Assembly: GCF_003576455.2 (NCBI RefSeq)
Contig: NZ_CP032869.1
Coordinates: 682,001 to 746,000 of the forward strand
Reading direction: 5' to 3'
DNA: 64,000 bases
Source of the DNA: Mucilaginibacter celer
GTDB lineage: Bacteria; Bacteroidota; Bacteroidia; Sphingobacteriales; Sphingobacteriaceae
Shown: piece after piece, positions 27,364 to 37,229 of the stretch
How positions within the stretch are numbered: the first letter of the stretch is position 1
How the letters are laid out: the number at the start of each line of letters is the position of its first letter
Translations under genes and position numbers: made by a program
The notes under the pieces: model-generated
Seen by the model: the letters and a program-made list of their open reading frames with translations, nothing else
The model's database searches: none
Told to the model about the DNA's origin: nothing

Positions 27364-29676
27364 ATGTTAGCGGTAATCTTAGGGATTATGTTTTCAGGTG
27401 TTTGGGACTTGAAAGCCCAGTCATCCTATGAACCCGGCATCAGGGAGCTGAAAGGACAACTGGGCCATTTAAAAAGAGATACTGCAAAATTTAACGTTCT
27501 ACTGTTGCTGAGCCGTTCTTACCTTTTTAAACCTGAAAAGTCTTCCCGTGATGCTGATTCTGCACTGATGTACCTGAACGAGGCGGCAGTGCTGAACGGG
27601 GAACTTAGGGACAGGCGTGGATCAGGACGTATTGTGTTACTTCAGGCCATGATCTATAATTATCAGGGATTGGTGGATAAAGGACTGCAGTCTTCAGAGG
27701 CCGCCCTGAAAATATTTACAGATCTTAGGCTGAAAGCCGATATCGCTGAAGCCCAGATCATCATCGGGCAGCATTACAACAACGATGAACCCGGCCTGTC
27801 CAGGAAAATCGGATATTATCAAAAAGCCGTCCGGTTGTTCGAAGAAGCCGGCTACAAAAACAGGATGGCGACAACATTGAAAGATCTTGCCGATTTTCAA
27901 ATGATCGCCAATCAAAGTACAGAGGCCCTGAAAAACCTGAGAGCCGCTGTCTCCATTTACCTGTCGACAGGATATAGGGATATGCAGGGGGTGTACGACC
28001 TCCTGGGCTTTAATCTGGCCAGAATGGGAGACTACGTCGATGCCCTTAAGTTTGGCTTGCTGGCAGTGAAAACGGCAGAGGCGGTAAATGACACTTCTTT
28101 ACAGTTAGGTACGATATATTATCGTACGTCGTTCGCCTGCTACATGACCCGGCAATATGCTTCTGCAGATATCTACGTGAACAAAGCGCTTAAGGTAGCC
28201 GCTAAATACAAAGACACTTCCGCGATGGTTATCATGACCCTGAATAAAGGCTATTTTTTAATGAAGATGGCAAAGTTTAAAGAAGTAATACCGCTTATCG
28301 CAGAACTGAACCGCCTCGGGGCGGCCACCAGAAGTCCGGGGGCTCCGGTGGAAATGGCTTATCTATCAATGACTGATTACCTTTATCTGAAACAGTATGA
28401 TAAGGCCCGGATACACTTTGAGCGGCTCAGATCTTTATCCGCCGATCCTGGTATTCAGGGCGAAATTCACGAAAAGGCACTTAGGGGGATGATCAGCTAT
28501 TACCAGTTTACAGGTCGTTATGCTGAATCGTATGCTTTTATCGCGGAACATCAGCGATTCTGTAAGGCAAATGGTTACCGGATTTTTATGCCGCAGGAAG
28601 AACTCTGGCTTTTCAAGGCTGATTCGGCTCTGGGGAATTACGTGTCAGCCATCAAACACTACCAGGCCTTCAAAAAGGTCGATGATTCCATATTGATGGA
28701 AAAAAATACCCGCCAGACCGCCCTGCTTAACATTCAGTACGAATCAGAAAAGAAGGACAAGGATATCCTCTCAAAAACCAAAGATATCAGGTATCTGAAA
28801 AAACAATCACAGTTGCAGCAGATCAGGCTGGAGCAGCAAAAGTCGATCAAAAATATAATCATATGCGGCAGCGGCATGCTGATGCTTATTCTGATCATCG
28901 GTTACAACCGTTTTCGTCTGAAACAGCGCAATAATCTCCTGTTGCAGGCCCAGCAAACGGAGATCAACGAACAAAATATTACGCTGAAAAATTTTAACGC
29001 CAGGCAGTCCTCCCTTTTAAATGAAAAAGAGTGGCTGTTAAGGGAAGTTCATCACCGGGTGAAGAATAACCTTCAGGTAACCATGAGCCTATTGAATATC
29101 CAATCCTCTTATCTCGACAATGAGCAGGCGCTCCATGCGATCCAGGATAGCCAGCGCCGCATTCATGCAATGTCCCTCATTCACCAGAAGCTCTATCAGT
29201 CGGATACGCCTACTGAAATCGACATGTCCGTCTATATCCCTGAGCTGGTTAAATATTTAAAGGAGTGCTTCGGTATAGAATCGGATATACGGTTTGTATT
29301 TGATGTTGTTCCGGTAACACTTGATGTAGCCCAGGCCATACCCCTTGGCCTCATACTTAACGAAGCAATTACGAACGCCATCAAATATGCATTTAAGAAC
29401 GGACAGCTCGGAACGATCGTCATTTTAATGAAGATAGAAATGCCGGATCATATCAGGCTTTCCATCGCAGATAACGGAATCGGGTTGCCACCGGATTTCG
29501 ATCCGGATGCTTCAAATTCGCTGGGGATGAATTTAATGAGAGGACTTTCCGCGCAGATTGACGGTCAAATGCATATCGAACGGTACCAGGGAACGAGGGT
29601 CAATATCGTGTTTCGCGATTTTCGATCCCTCCAGGTGCAGCCTGACCACGAAAAAAACGAATTAACAACAGCATAA
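27364..29676 (+). CDS. TPR-containing HisKA_2 sensor histidine kinase
   Basis: About 770 residues from the ATG at 27364; an in-frame ATG at 27343 would leave almost no leader after the predicted promoter. A signal peptide or anchor (LAVILGIMFSG) is followed by a TPR array to about residue 470, a transmembrane helix near 505-525 and a coiled coil. The HisKA_2 domain contains HHRVKNNLQ (His563/His564). The HATPase has LNEAITNAIKYAF and DNGIGLP, all intact. It is the first gene of a kinase-regulator-kinase cluster; the regulator begins 21 bp after its stop. Signals are unknown; the TPR array probably binds a protein or cell-wall-derived partner. Confidence 0.92.
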   Translation: MLAVILGIMFSGVWDLKAQSSYEPGIRELKGQLGHLKRDTAKFNVLLLLSRSYLFKPEKSSRDADSALMYLNEAAVLNGELRDRRGSGRIVLLQAMIYNYQGLVDKGLQSSEAALKIFTDLRLKADIAEAQIIIGQHYNNDEPGLSRKIGYYQKAVRLFEEAGYKNRMATTLKDLADFQMIANQSTEALKNLRAAVSIYLSTGYRDMQGVYDLLGFNLARMGDYVDALKFGLLAVKTAEAVNDTSLQLGTIYYRTSFACYMTRQYASADIYVNKALKVAAKYKDTSAMVIMTLNKGYFLMKMAKFKEVIPLIAELNRLGAATRSPGAPVEMAYLSMTDYLYLKQYDKARIHFERLRSLSADPGIQGEIHEKALRGMISYYQFTGRYAESYAFIAEHQRFCKANGYRIFMPQEELWLFKADSALGNYVSAIKHYQAFKKVDDSILMEKNTRQTALLNIQYESEKKDKDILSKTKDIRYLKKQSQLQQIRLEQQKSIKNIIICGSGMLMLILIIGYNRFRLKQRNNLLLQAQQTEINEQNITLKNFNARQSSLLNEKEWLLREVHHRVKNNLQVTMSLLNIQSSYLDNEQALHAIQDSQRRIHAMSLIHQKLYQSDTPTEIDMSVYIPELVKYLKECFGIESDIRFVFDVVPVTLDVAQAIPLGLILNEAITNAIKYAFKNGQLGTIVILMKIEMPDHIRLSIADNGIGLPPDFDPDASNSLGMNLMRGLSAQIDGQMHIERYQGTRVNIVFRDFRSLQVQPDHEKNELTTA

Positions 29677-29697
29677 CGACAACTATCCAAAAAAAAT

Positions 29698-31662
29698 ATG
29701 AAAATGAACGGAAAGATACTTATTGTGGAAGACGAATTCATCATCGCTGAAGATCTTCGCAAGATACTGGAGAAGGCCGGGTATGAAATCAGCGGGATTG
29801 CGCCTTCGGTGCCCAAGGCGCTTGAGATTATTAAACTCAAGAGGCCTGCCTGGGTCTTTGTCGACATCCAGCTGACCGGTAAATTAACTGGGCTTGACCT
29901 CGCTGCATCATTGAACGAAATGGAAATTCCGTTCATTTATGTTTCGGCAAACTCTAACCAGGGCGTACTTGAACTAGCCAAAGCGACTAAACCCTATGGT
30001 TTTATGGTAAAGCCTTTTCGCGAAAAGGATGTGTTGGTTGCGCTCGATATCGCAATTTACCGGCACGAGAATAACCTGGAATCCAAATTGGTAAAGGAGG
30101 TGGCTCTTCAGGGCGAAGTACTGCAGATCCTGGAGAGCCGTAATGACTGGCAGACAAAAATCATGGCGATCTTAGCCTCTTTTCACAACCATATACCATT
30201 TGACTATTTCGCAGTATGCTGGGATGACGAAAATAGGGGTAACAATGGAATGGCTTATTTAAAAGAAGATGGCGACATCTTCCAATTTTTGTCCATAGAG
30301 CAACTCGCCTCGAGGATCGGAAAAACAAGAGAAGATTTGTTAACTGCCAAATCCAAGGGGATTGTTCCGAAGGATGCAATTTTCTACGGCGGACCTGACT
30401 TTGAGCAGATGCTCGATCAAAACCCTTTCAGGAAATTAATCAGCAGGGAGTTCGAATTAGGATCCATACTGTTGCAGCCCGTATCACTCCCGGTAAGCGG
30501 CAAGCTTTTATTTTCGTTTTACAACCGGGACGGCAAAGCTTACAAGCAGGAGCATGTCGCGTGGCTGGAACGACTACAGCTATTACTGATACAGATCGGC
30601 GATAAGTTGCTGAGCCACCAGCAAAGCCCTGAAATTCCCAACCCGATGATCGCTGATCCGCGGGAGGCAGTGGAAGAACCGGTGATTGAAATCATAGACA
30701 GGAGCGAGGAGTTGGGTTTGGTCGGCTCCAGTGAGGCCTTCGATAAAATTAAAGAGCAGCTGAAAGTGGTTGCTCCATTCGATATTTCTGTACTCATTTT
30801 GGGAGAAAGCGGGACGGGAAAAGAAAGGGTCGCCCAAGCGATTCACCGTATTTCTGACAGGAGGACCAAACCGCTGGTTAAAGTAAACTGCGGTGCAATA
30901 CCTGCCGCGTTGATGGAATCCGAGCTTTTCGGACATGAGAAGGGGGCTTTCACCAGCGCGGTTAACAGGCGGATCGGAAAATTTGAAGAAGCGATCGGCG
31001 GAACGATATTTCTCGATGAGATCGGCGAACTTCCCTTGGATCTCCAGGTCAAACTGCTTTGCGTTCTGCAGGAGAAGGAGATTGTCAGGGTAGGCGGTAG
31101 TCAGGTGATCAAAACCGATGTTCGGGTGATCGCCGCGACCAACCGCAACCTTGAAAAGGAGGTAGCAGAGGGCCGTTTCAGGCTGGATTTGTATTACCGG
31201 CTTAACGTTTTTCCGCTCACACTGCCGCCCCTGCGCAGGAGGAAAGAAGATATCGCAGCTTTGTCTGCCTATTTCCTTAAAGCACTGTCAAAAAAAATGG
31301 GAAAAACCGTTACCTCTATGTCTGAACAGGTGGGTTATGCATTGCAGGCCTACGAATGGCCCGGTAATATCAGGGAGTTGGAAAACATCCTCGAACGCGG
31401 TATTCTCCTGTCGGCAGGCTCTGTATTAACGCATGTGGATCTTCCTGAGAAAACCTTGCAGGATGCCGCCGCCGCCGGCGGAGGAGAGCAAGGGGTGAAA
31501 ACTTATAAAGAGATGGAAAAGGAGTATATTTTTTCGGTTCTGAAAAAATGCGGAGGCCGTATTGGCGGTCCGGGAGGAGCGGCTGAAATGCTCGATCTCG
31601 CACCGACAACGCTCATTTCAAAAATGAACAAGTTAGGTATCGTAAAAAAATTTACCACTTAA
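29698..31662 (+). CDS. Sigma-54 enhancer-binding response regulator with altered GAFTSA loop
   Basis: A 654-residue protein with the same layout as that at 11523. The receiver domain is intact (Glu11/Asp12, Asp56, Ser83, Lys105). A GAF-like middle covers about 130-310. The AAA+ domain has Walker A GESGTGKE (369-376) and Walker B Asp440/Glu441. The sigma-54 contact loop reads GAFTSA (416-421), with Ser in place of the conserved second Gly. In characterised activators changes at this glycine often weaken contact with sigma-54, so activation may be altered or may need a compensating promoter. The arginine-finger segment [12 protein letters not shown] is intact. The C-terminal Fis helix-turn-helix carries GGAAEMLDLAPTTLISKM. 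Confidence 0.92.
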   Translation: MKMNGKILIVEDEFIIAEDLRKILEKAGYEISGIAPSVPKALEIIKLKRPAWVFVDIQLTGKLTGLDLAASLNEMEIPFIYVSANSNQGVLELAKATKPYGFMVKPFREKDVLVALDIAIYRHENNLESKLVKEVALQGEVLQILESRNDWQTKIMAILASFHNHIPFDYFAVCWDDENRGNNGMAYLKEDGDIFQFLSIEQLASRIGKTREDLLTAKSKGIVPKDAIFYGGPDFEQMLDQNPFRKLISREFELGSILLQPVSLPVSGKLLFSFYNRDGKAYKQEHVAWLERLQLLLIQIGDKLLSHQQSPEIPNPMIADPREAVEEPVIEIIDRSEELGLVGSSEAFDKIKEQLKVVAPFDISVLILGESGTGKERVAQAIHRISDRRTKPLVKVNCGAIPAALMESELFGHEKGAFTSAVNRRIGKFEEAIGGTIFLDEIGELPLDLQVKLLCVLQEKEIVRVGGSQVIKTDVRVIAATNRNLEKEVAEGRFRLDLYYRLNVFPLTLPPLRRRKEDIAALSAYFLKALSKKMGKTVTSMSEQVGYALQAYEWPGNIRELENILERGILLSAGSVLTHVDLPEKTLQDAAAAGGGEQGVKTYKEMEKEYIFSVLKKCGGRIGGPGGAAEMLDLAPTTLISKMNKLGIVKKFTT

Positions 31663-31724
31663 GGCCGGAATAAATTTACCGGCATTTTACTTATTATTAG
31701 CTTATCATTTCTTGTCCTGTCGGA

Positions 31725-34172
31725 ATGAAACGGAAAAGAATTCTGGTTATCCTATTGTCCCTGCTGACGTCCTGGCAAAGCGCCTTTAGCCAGAATAACC
31801 AGGCAGGGAAGATCGCCGTGCTGTATAACCTGCTGCGCAAAAGCAGAGCTGATACTGTTCGGGTCGGCATGTTGCTGGAACTGGGAAGGCTTTATCTGGA
31901 CAGCGGGAGGGGCGACAAAGATCTCGACAGCGCTTCCTATGTTGTGGGGCAGGCAAGCATGCTGAGTAGGAAACTGGGATATCAGATCGGTCATGGCCGG
32001 TCGTTGCTAACGTCTGCATTGGTTCTGATAAAGAAAAACAGGAACCAGCACGCACTGCTCCTGTGCCGGGAGGCGCTCCATTGCTTTCTTCAAAGCAGTG
32101 ATCTGAAAGATGCCGGTGAAGCATATATCATTATCGGACAACGGTATGGGAACCTGGCACCGGATATAGGAATCAAGATCGAAAATTTTAAAAAAGCAGC
32201 CGATGCTTTTCTTAAATCTGATGCAATAAAACGTGCGGGTGACGCTAACAAAGATATAGGCGAAACCTTGTTGCTCGTTGACAAAGGCGAAGATGCACTG
32301 CCATACCTTCGAACGTCAATTAATCTTTACCAGTCTATCCATTATCGAGAGATTGGGACCGCTTACCATCTTATTGCTATGGCCTTAAGTAAAACAGGCG
32401 ACTTCGTAAGTGAATTAAAGTACAGCCTTCTCGCGATCGCAAGCATCGAGGCGACCGGTGACAGGACTTCACCGGTTTTGAGGAACATCCTATACGGTAC
32501 AGGAATGGCCTATTACAGAATCCTGAACTATGAAAAGGCCCACATCTATCTGGCCAAGGCCAGGGAGTTGGCCTATATGCAAAAGGATACTCCTGCAATG
32601 ACGGAAATCACGTTCAATATGGGGAGATCCCAGTTGCATGGCGGAAAATTTAAGGACGCCATATCCCTGATCAAAAGTATGGAACAACTGGGGGATACTA
32701 CGTCGACTATCGAGTTCGTGGTCAATATAGCCGGTGAACTTAGGAAAGGGAGCGATACCGATAGTAAAAAACTAGCGCATTCTATCCTCCGCGGGCTTGA
32801 TAAATACCGGAAATCTAAACAGGATGCCGGTATTCGCGAGAAATTGGCATCTGTTGAATTACATACCAGTCTTGACTTGATGGACGTTAGGGGCGCTGCC
32901 CATTTTTATCGACAGCTTGTTGACATCCTTTCCGTCAAAGAGTTGGTGCTGACGGACAGGCTCGATGCGCTGAACGGTATCATCCGGTATAATAATATCA
33001 CGGGACAAAACAAGGTGGCGCTGGCCGCGATCAAAACTTACAGGGATCTTTGCAAAGCGAACAACCTGAAAACTTTTAATAAGGAATATGAATTCTGGCT
33101 GTTTAAAACCGATTCAGTGATCGGCAATTACCTTTCAGCGATCAGACACTATCAAAATTATAAAAGGGGGGAGGATTCCTTGCTGAATGAATTAAACAGC
33201 AGGCAGATCTCCGTGCTGAACATCCAGTTCGAGACCGAAAAAAAGGATAAAGATATTTCGCTTAAGAACCGGAATATCCGGTTACTCGGACGTCAGTCCG
33301 CACTGCAGCGAACTACCTTGAAGCAGGAAAACGTCAAAAGAAATCTGACCATTGCCGCCGCAGTTATGCTGCTGGCGGCGCTGGGGGTCGGCTATAACCG
33401 TTACCAGCTTAAGCAGGAAAGTAACGTCTTGTTAAAGGCCCGGCAACTCGAAATCGATAAACAGCACCAAAACTTGCTGAGCTCAGCGAAAAATCTCACG
33501 CAGTTACTGAAAGAAAAAGAATGGCTGCTGCGGGAGATTCATCATCGGGTCAAAAATAATCTCCAGGTGACCATGAGCCTGTTAAATATGCAATCCTTCT
33601 ACATTACAAATCATCAGGCACAGGAAGCGATTGGTGCCAGCAAACGCAGGATGTATGCGATATCGCTTATTCACCAGCAACTGTATCAGTCCGAAGCTCT
33701 TTGTAATATCAATATCGGTGCCTACGTGACTGAATTGTGCGGCTATCTGTTGGATAATCTCGGAGAGGAAAGGAAAATCAGGTTCGCATTCGCTGTCACT
33801 AACCTGGAAATTGATGTGGCGCAGGCTGTACCGCTTGGCCTGCTCATTAACGAAGCGATAACGAATAGCCTGATACACGCTTTTATGTTGAAAAAGGAGG
33901 GGCTGATCAGCATACGGGCCTATCATGAGAATGAGGGAAGTATTACCGTGGAGATAACCGACGACGGAGATGGTTTGCCGGCCGGGTTCAATTGGGGGAC
34001 TGCCCAGAGCCTGGGCATAAATCTGATGCGGGGGCTTGCCGGCCAGTTAGACGGGAATCTGCACATTATTTCAGAGCAGGGAACTACGATCAAAATTACA
34101 TTTAACCGGATTAATGAACTGGTTAACGAATTTGCAGAAGTACAACAGGAGCCGGCCTTTGCTCATGAATAA
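31725..34172 (+). CDS. TPR-containing HisKA_2 sensor histidine kinase, second of cluster
   Basis: An 815-residue paralog of the kinase at 27364, starting 62 bp after the regulator. It has a signal peptide (ILVILLSLLTSWQSAFS), TPR repeats, one transmembrane helix near 545-565, and the HHRVKNNLQ motif (His606/His607). The HATPase has INEAITNSLIHAF and DDGDGLP in place of the usual DNG, still with the essential Asp and glycines. Two complete kinases around one response regulator suggest either dual signal input or a heterodimer. It is the last gene of the cluster. Confidence 0.9.
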   Translation: MKRKRILVILLSLLTSWQSAFSQNNQAGKIAVLYNLLRKSRADTVRVGMLLELGRLYLDSGRGDKDLDSASYVVGQASMLSRKLGYQIGHGRSLLTSALVLIKKNRNQHALLLCREALHCFLQSSDLKDAGEAYIIIGQRYGNLAPDIGIKIENFKKAADAFLKSDAIKRAGDANKDIGETLLLVDKGEDALPYLRTSINLYQSIHYREIGTAYHLIAMALSKTGDFVSELKYSLLAIASIEATGDRTSPVLRNILYGTGMAYYRILNYEKAHIYLAKARELAYMQKDTPAMTEITFNMGRSQLHGGKFKDAISLIKSMEQLGDTTSTIEFVVNIAGELRKGSDTDSKKLAHSILRGLDKYRKSKQDAGIREKLASVELHTSLDLMDVRGAAHFYRQLVDILSVKELVLTDRLDALNGIIRYNNITGQNKVALAAIKTYRDLCKANNLKTFNKEYEFWLFKTDSVIGNYLSAIRHYQNYKRGEDSLLNELNSRQISVLNIQFETEKKDKDISLKNRNIRLLGRQSALQRTTLKQENVKRNLTIAAAVMLLAALGVGYNRYQLKQESNVLLKARQLEIDKQHQNLLSSAKNLTQLLKEKEWLLREIHHRVKNNLQVTMSLLNMQSFYITNHQAQEAIGASKRRMYAISLIHQQLYQSEALCNINIGAYVTELCGYLLDNLGEERKIRFAFAVTNLEIDVAQAVPLGLLINEAITNSLIHAFMLKKEGLISIRAYHENEGSITVEITDDGDGLPAGFNWGTAQSLGINLMRGLAGQLDGNLHIISEQGTTIKITFNRINELVNEFAEVQQEPAFAHE

Positions 34173-34226
34173 TTTGGCAGACATGGTCATCATGTAAGCA
34201 GGTCGAAAGACAGGGAAATCTACACC

Positions 34227-34344
34227 TCCATACTTTATATCATATTTATGATGTTGAAATATGATATAAAGTAAGTATTATCATATCTTTTTTTCGATAA
34301 TATTCTGTTTTGTAAGTATTTATAACTGTGGTATTATATTGGTA
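34227..34344 (+). promoter_or_regulatory. Perfect 15-bp inverted repeat with weak sigma-54-like element (NmrA 34550)
   Basis: TACTTTATATCATAT (34231-34245) and its exact reverse complement (34259-34273) hold two cores 21 bp apart. TGGTATT-ATAT-TGGTA (34329-34344) stands 66 bp from the proximal core; it has GT for GC at -12. The leader would be about 195 nt. Confidence 0.55.
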
Positions 34345-34549
34345 TTGTTCTTAGGAAGATTTTCCGTCCGGTGTGATCTAAAAATGCTGTCATCATATCC
34401 GGTATCCTGCCGCTGTCAGCCTTAGTTTATCCGGAAATCATACAGGTTGCAGGATAACCGGCGGGAACGGGAACCATTATAAACAAGCAGAACTAACGAA
34501 AGTCATCGGTATCGGTGAAATTATTCTTAGTAACCATACAATATTGTAT

Positions 34550-35419
34550 ATGGACGCTAAAATTTTGATAACGGGTGCTACCGGCATAAGCGGTGAAAAC
34601 ACAATAGAACGACTGCTGCAGTTACAGGAGCCGGTGAGGGCTATGGTGCGCAAAGCTGATAGCCGGACTGACGCGCTTGCCGGTCGTGGGGTGGAAATCG
34701 TGGAAGGCGACATGTCGGATTTTGATTCGGTCAGTGCTGCACTGAAAGGTATTGAATATGCCTATTTTACCTATCCGGTCCACTTAGCCGGATTACTGGA
34801 AGCATCCGCATATTTTGCGCAGGCAGCACTGGAGGAAAATGTCAGCCTGATTGTAAATTTATCACATCGTAGCGCCAGAAGGATGGCGCGAAGCCGGAGC
34901 TCAAGGGATCATTGGTTCGCAGAACGGATTTTCGACCGGTCAGGCGTACCGGTGACTCATCTGAGACCGACGTTATTCTCCGAATGGCTAGCCTTTTTTT
35001 CAGATGAGATAAAAACAAGATCAAGGCTCGCTTTCCCTTTTAAAAATACATTTTACGCTCCGCTGGCTGGTGAAGATATCGGACGGGTAATTGCATCTAT
35101 TCTTTTAAACCCGGAGGGCCACAAAGGGCAGATCTATCCGCTTTTCGGTCCCGTTGAATTATCACATTTTGAGATGGCAGATATTTTATCTGCAACCCTC
35201 AACAGAACTATTCACTTCGAAACGGTAGATGAGCCCGAATTCATCAGCGTTATGGAACGGGCTCGCTGTACCCCACATTTCATAAGGCATATGTGCGCGA
35301 TGACATATGATATTCAGGATGGTATGTTGTCCGGAACAAGTGACTGGGTGGAAAGGATTACGGGGAGAAAGCCAATGTCACTGAAAGATTTTGTTAAAAA
35401 AAACAGTAACCTTTTTTAG
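34550..35419 (+). CDS. NmrA-like atypical SDR, diverged active-site segment
   Basis: A 289-residue paralog; the ATG at 34550 places MDAKILITGATG in register with the other copies, while an upstream TTG at 34544 is unnecessary. GATGISG and VRAMVRKADSR keep the NADP-binding features. The segment that reads SHGAQNHWIAER in other copies is SRSSRDHWFAER, with an unusual run of arginines before it (SARRMARSRSSR), so substrate or partner may differ. It lies between the second kinase and the lipoprotein hydrolase, each unit having its own regulatory region. Confidence 0.9.
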   Translation: MDAKILITGATGISGENTIERLLQLQEPVRAMVRKADSRTDALAGRGVEIVEGDMSDFDSVSAALKGIEYAYFTYPVHLAGLLEASAYFAQAALEENVSLIVNLSHRSARRMARSRSSRDHWFAERIFDRSGVPVTHLRPTLFSEWLAFFSDEIKTRSRLAFPFKNTFYAPLAGEDIGRVIASILLNPEGHKGQIYPLFGPVELSHFEMADILSATLNRTIHFETVDEPEFISVMERARCTPHFIRHMCAMTYDIQDGMLSGTSDWVERITGRKPMSLKDFVKKNSNLF

Positions 35420-35623
35420 TGAGCTCCCGTTTCCTGATGGCAGGAAAAAAATGCTGTCTTCAACACGGACCGGAAGTTATTTGCCCTTGGCATTTCAGGA
35501 ATCGCGACGCGTGCAGCCCGTAATCTATCTTTTGCGCTTAATTTCTTTGACGACCGCTCTGGAATGTCTGACAGGGCTAATTACCTTTTAACTGATGTAT
35601 TTCGGTGTTACTCCTTTGCTGAT

Positions 35624-35708
35624 TTATGATATAAAGTAGCTGTATGTCGCGCTGTTGTCTCGTAAGTTCTTGATAGTTAAAATGTTGCTGATCGGCATCG
35701 GATTGGCA
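35624..35708 (+). promoter_or_regulatory. Sigma-54-like promoter with upstream site (lipoprotein hydrolase)
   Basis: CGGCATC-GGAT-TGGCA (35693-35708) has GG and GC correctly spaced. The site TTAT-GATATAAA-GTAG (35624-35639) is 65 bp from the -24. A weak second core may lie near 35596-35603. Confidence 0.68.
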
Positions 35709-35789
35709 ATATGGAGGCAGCGCCTATGAGGGCATTAGCCGGGACAGCGCAGGCAGATATTGAGTTATTAATTACTAAAAATCAAAACG

Positions 35790-36605
35790 ATGAAAAATTT
35801 ATTAGCAGCTGTTTTTTGTGCAGCAATTGTAGCGTTTACTTTTACGGGTTGTTCGAAGGACGATAACGTGCCACCCGTTAATTCCAAAACTTTCGTAATC
35901 GTTCATGGGGCCTGGTCGGCACCTTACGCGTGGCAATCGGTTAAAGCCAAACTGGAAGCTGAAGGGCAAAAAGTGGTGATTGTCCAGCTGGCGGGACACG
36001 GCTCAGATAACACGACTGCGTTTAACACCATTCACCTGAACACCTACCGTGACCAGGTGGTGCATGTAATCGACAGCCTGAATACCAAAGTGATTCTTTG
36101 CGGCCACAGCATGGGGGGCATGGTCATTACGCAGGTTGCGGAAAAAATTCCGTCGAAGATCGAGAAAATGGTCTATGTTAATGCATTTTTGCCGGTTAAC
36201 AACCAGACCTTGCTGGACTTGGCAAATACCGACGGAGGTTCACTTCTTGGCCAGAAGCTCATACAGATTCAGGATGGAGTTATACTGGACGTTCCGCACG
36301 ATCTGATTACGGATATCTTCGTTCAGGATGGTTCTGATGCGGTAAAAAATTTAGTTATAAGCAATTATCGCACTGAGCCAGGAATGCCGTTTGGTGAACC
36401 TGCAACTATTACCAAAGCCAACTACGGATCGGTAGACAAATACTATATTCATACCCTGCAGGACCATGCCATTACTTATAACCTGCAACAGCGTATGGTT
36501 GCCGCGGCCGGTATCAAAAAAACCTACACCTTAAATACAAGCCATTCACCGTTTTTGGCAAAACCAGACTCCTTGTCAATTATCTTAGAGAAAATCGCTA
36601 AATAA
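35790..36605 (+). CDS. Lipoprotein alpha/beta hydrolase
   Basis: A 271-residue protein with a lipoprotein signal peptide ending in the lipobox FTGC (Cys21), so it is membrane-anchored outside the cytoplasm. FVIVHGAWSAPYAW and the nucleophile Ser107 in GHSMGG match the hydrolase at 16948; the catalytic His is in SHSPFL near the C-terminus. Relatives cleave esters of aromatic or plant-hormone type, but the substrate here is unknown. It is a single-gene unit with its own promoter and a strong terminator. Confidence 0.9.
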   Translation: MKNLLAAVFCAAIVAFTFTGCSKDDNVPPVNSKTFVIVHGAWSAPYAWQSVKAKLEAEGQKVVIVQLAGHGSDNTTAFNTIHLNTYRDQVVHVIDSLNTKVILCGHSMGGMVITQVAEKIPSKIEKMVYVNAFLPVNNQTLLDLANTDGGSLLGQKLIQIQDGVILDVPHDLITDIFVQDGSDAVKNLVISNYRTEPGMPFGEPATITKANYGSVDKYYIHTLQDHAITYNLQQRMVAAAGIKKTYTLNTSHSPFLAKPDSLSIILEKIAK

Positions 36606-36628
36606 CTTTCCTGGAGGATGATGCCGGA

Positions 36629-36665
36629 ATGGGCTGCCCTTTTTGATGGGCAGCCCATTTTTGTT
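36629..36665 (+). terminator. Intrinsic terminator
   Basis: An 11-bp stem ATGGGCTGCCC/GGGCAGCCCAT with an 8-nt loop is followed by TTTTTGTTTT, 23 bp after the hydrolase stop. Confidence 0.9.
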
Positions 36666-37048
36666 TTACCGTTTAATATCAGCTGATCGGTATCTGATAA
36701 TTGACAGGTTATCGTCAGGGGGAAATGCCCGGTTACGACGCTCTGCCGCGTAATGGCAGGAAAGATATGGGTATTTATTCCTTAACCACAGTAAAAGGCA
36801 GGTAAGGGAGATTTTATACAGTTCAATTAACTGTAAGAGCGAAGAAAAAAGGGTACCGCCGGAAAACCGAAAATCTGCGATCTGAAAAGTAATTGGGAAG
36901 AATACCTGATTTTACCGGGATAAAAATCAGCGTGAGCATCTTAAGACAGGGTAATTTATCGCTGACGAGGGAATTATCTCATAAATACAGGATTATCAGG
37001 AGCGATATCACAGCAAACTTGCATACATGCTGTTTTTTCAGGGCCTGA

Positions 37049-37213
37049 TTAACCGGCGGGCCCGTATTATGGCTGCAAACGCTTGCTCTCGGGCACCTGC
37101 CGATTATCCCAAATGAAAGTTTTAAAGGATTTACTGAGGCAAATTTACTGCCGGAACTGAAGTGCGGACTTTCGCCGGTAATGGGACGGGATAATTTGAT
37201 CCGGCTGCTGTAA
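37049..37213 (+). pseudogene. Possible decayed ORF tail in otherwise empty stretch
   Basis: The 560 bp between the terminator and the MFS stop at 37230 hold no intact gene. A start-less plus-strand frame of 55 codons ends in TAA at 37211; its reading (for example ESFKGFTEANLLPEL) looks protein-like, but I recognise no family. It may be the remnant of a lost gene. Confidence is low. Confidence 0.2.
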
Positions 37214-37229
37214 ATGTTAGCGCTAAGCC

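Noticed and set aside
34544..34549. TTG start for the NmrA protein at 34550
   Set aside because: The ATG at 34550 aligns with the starts of the paralogs.
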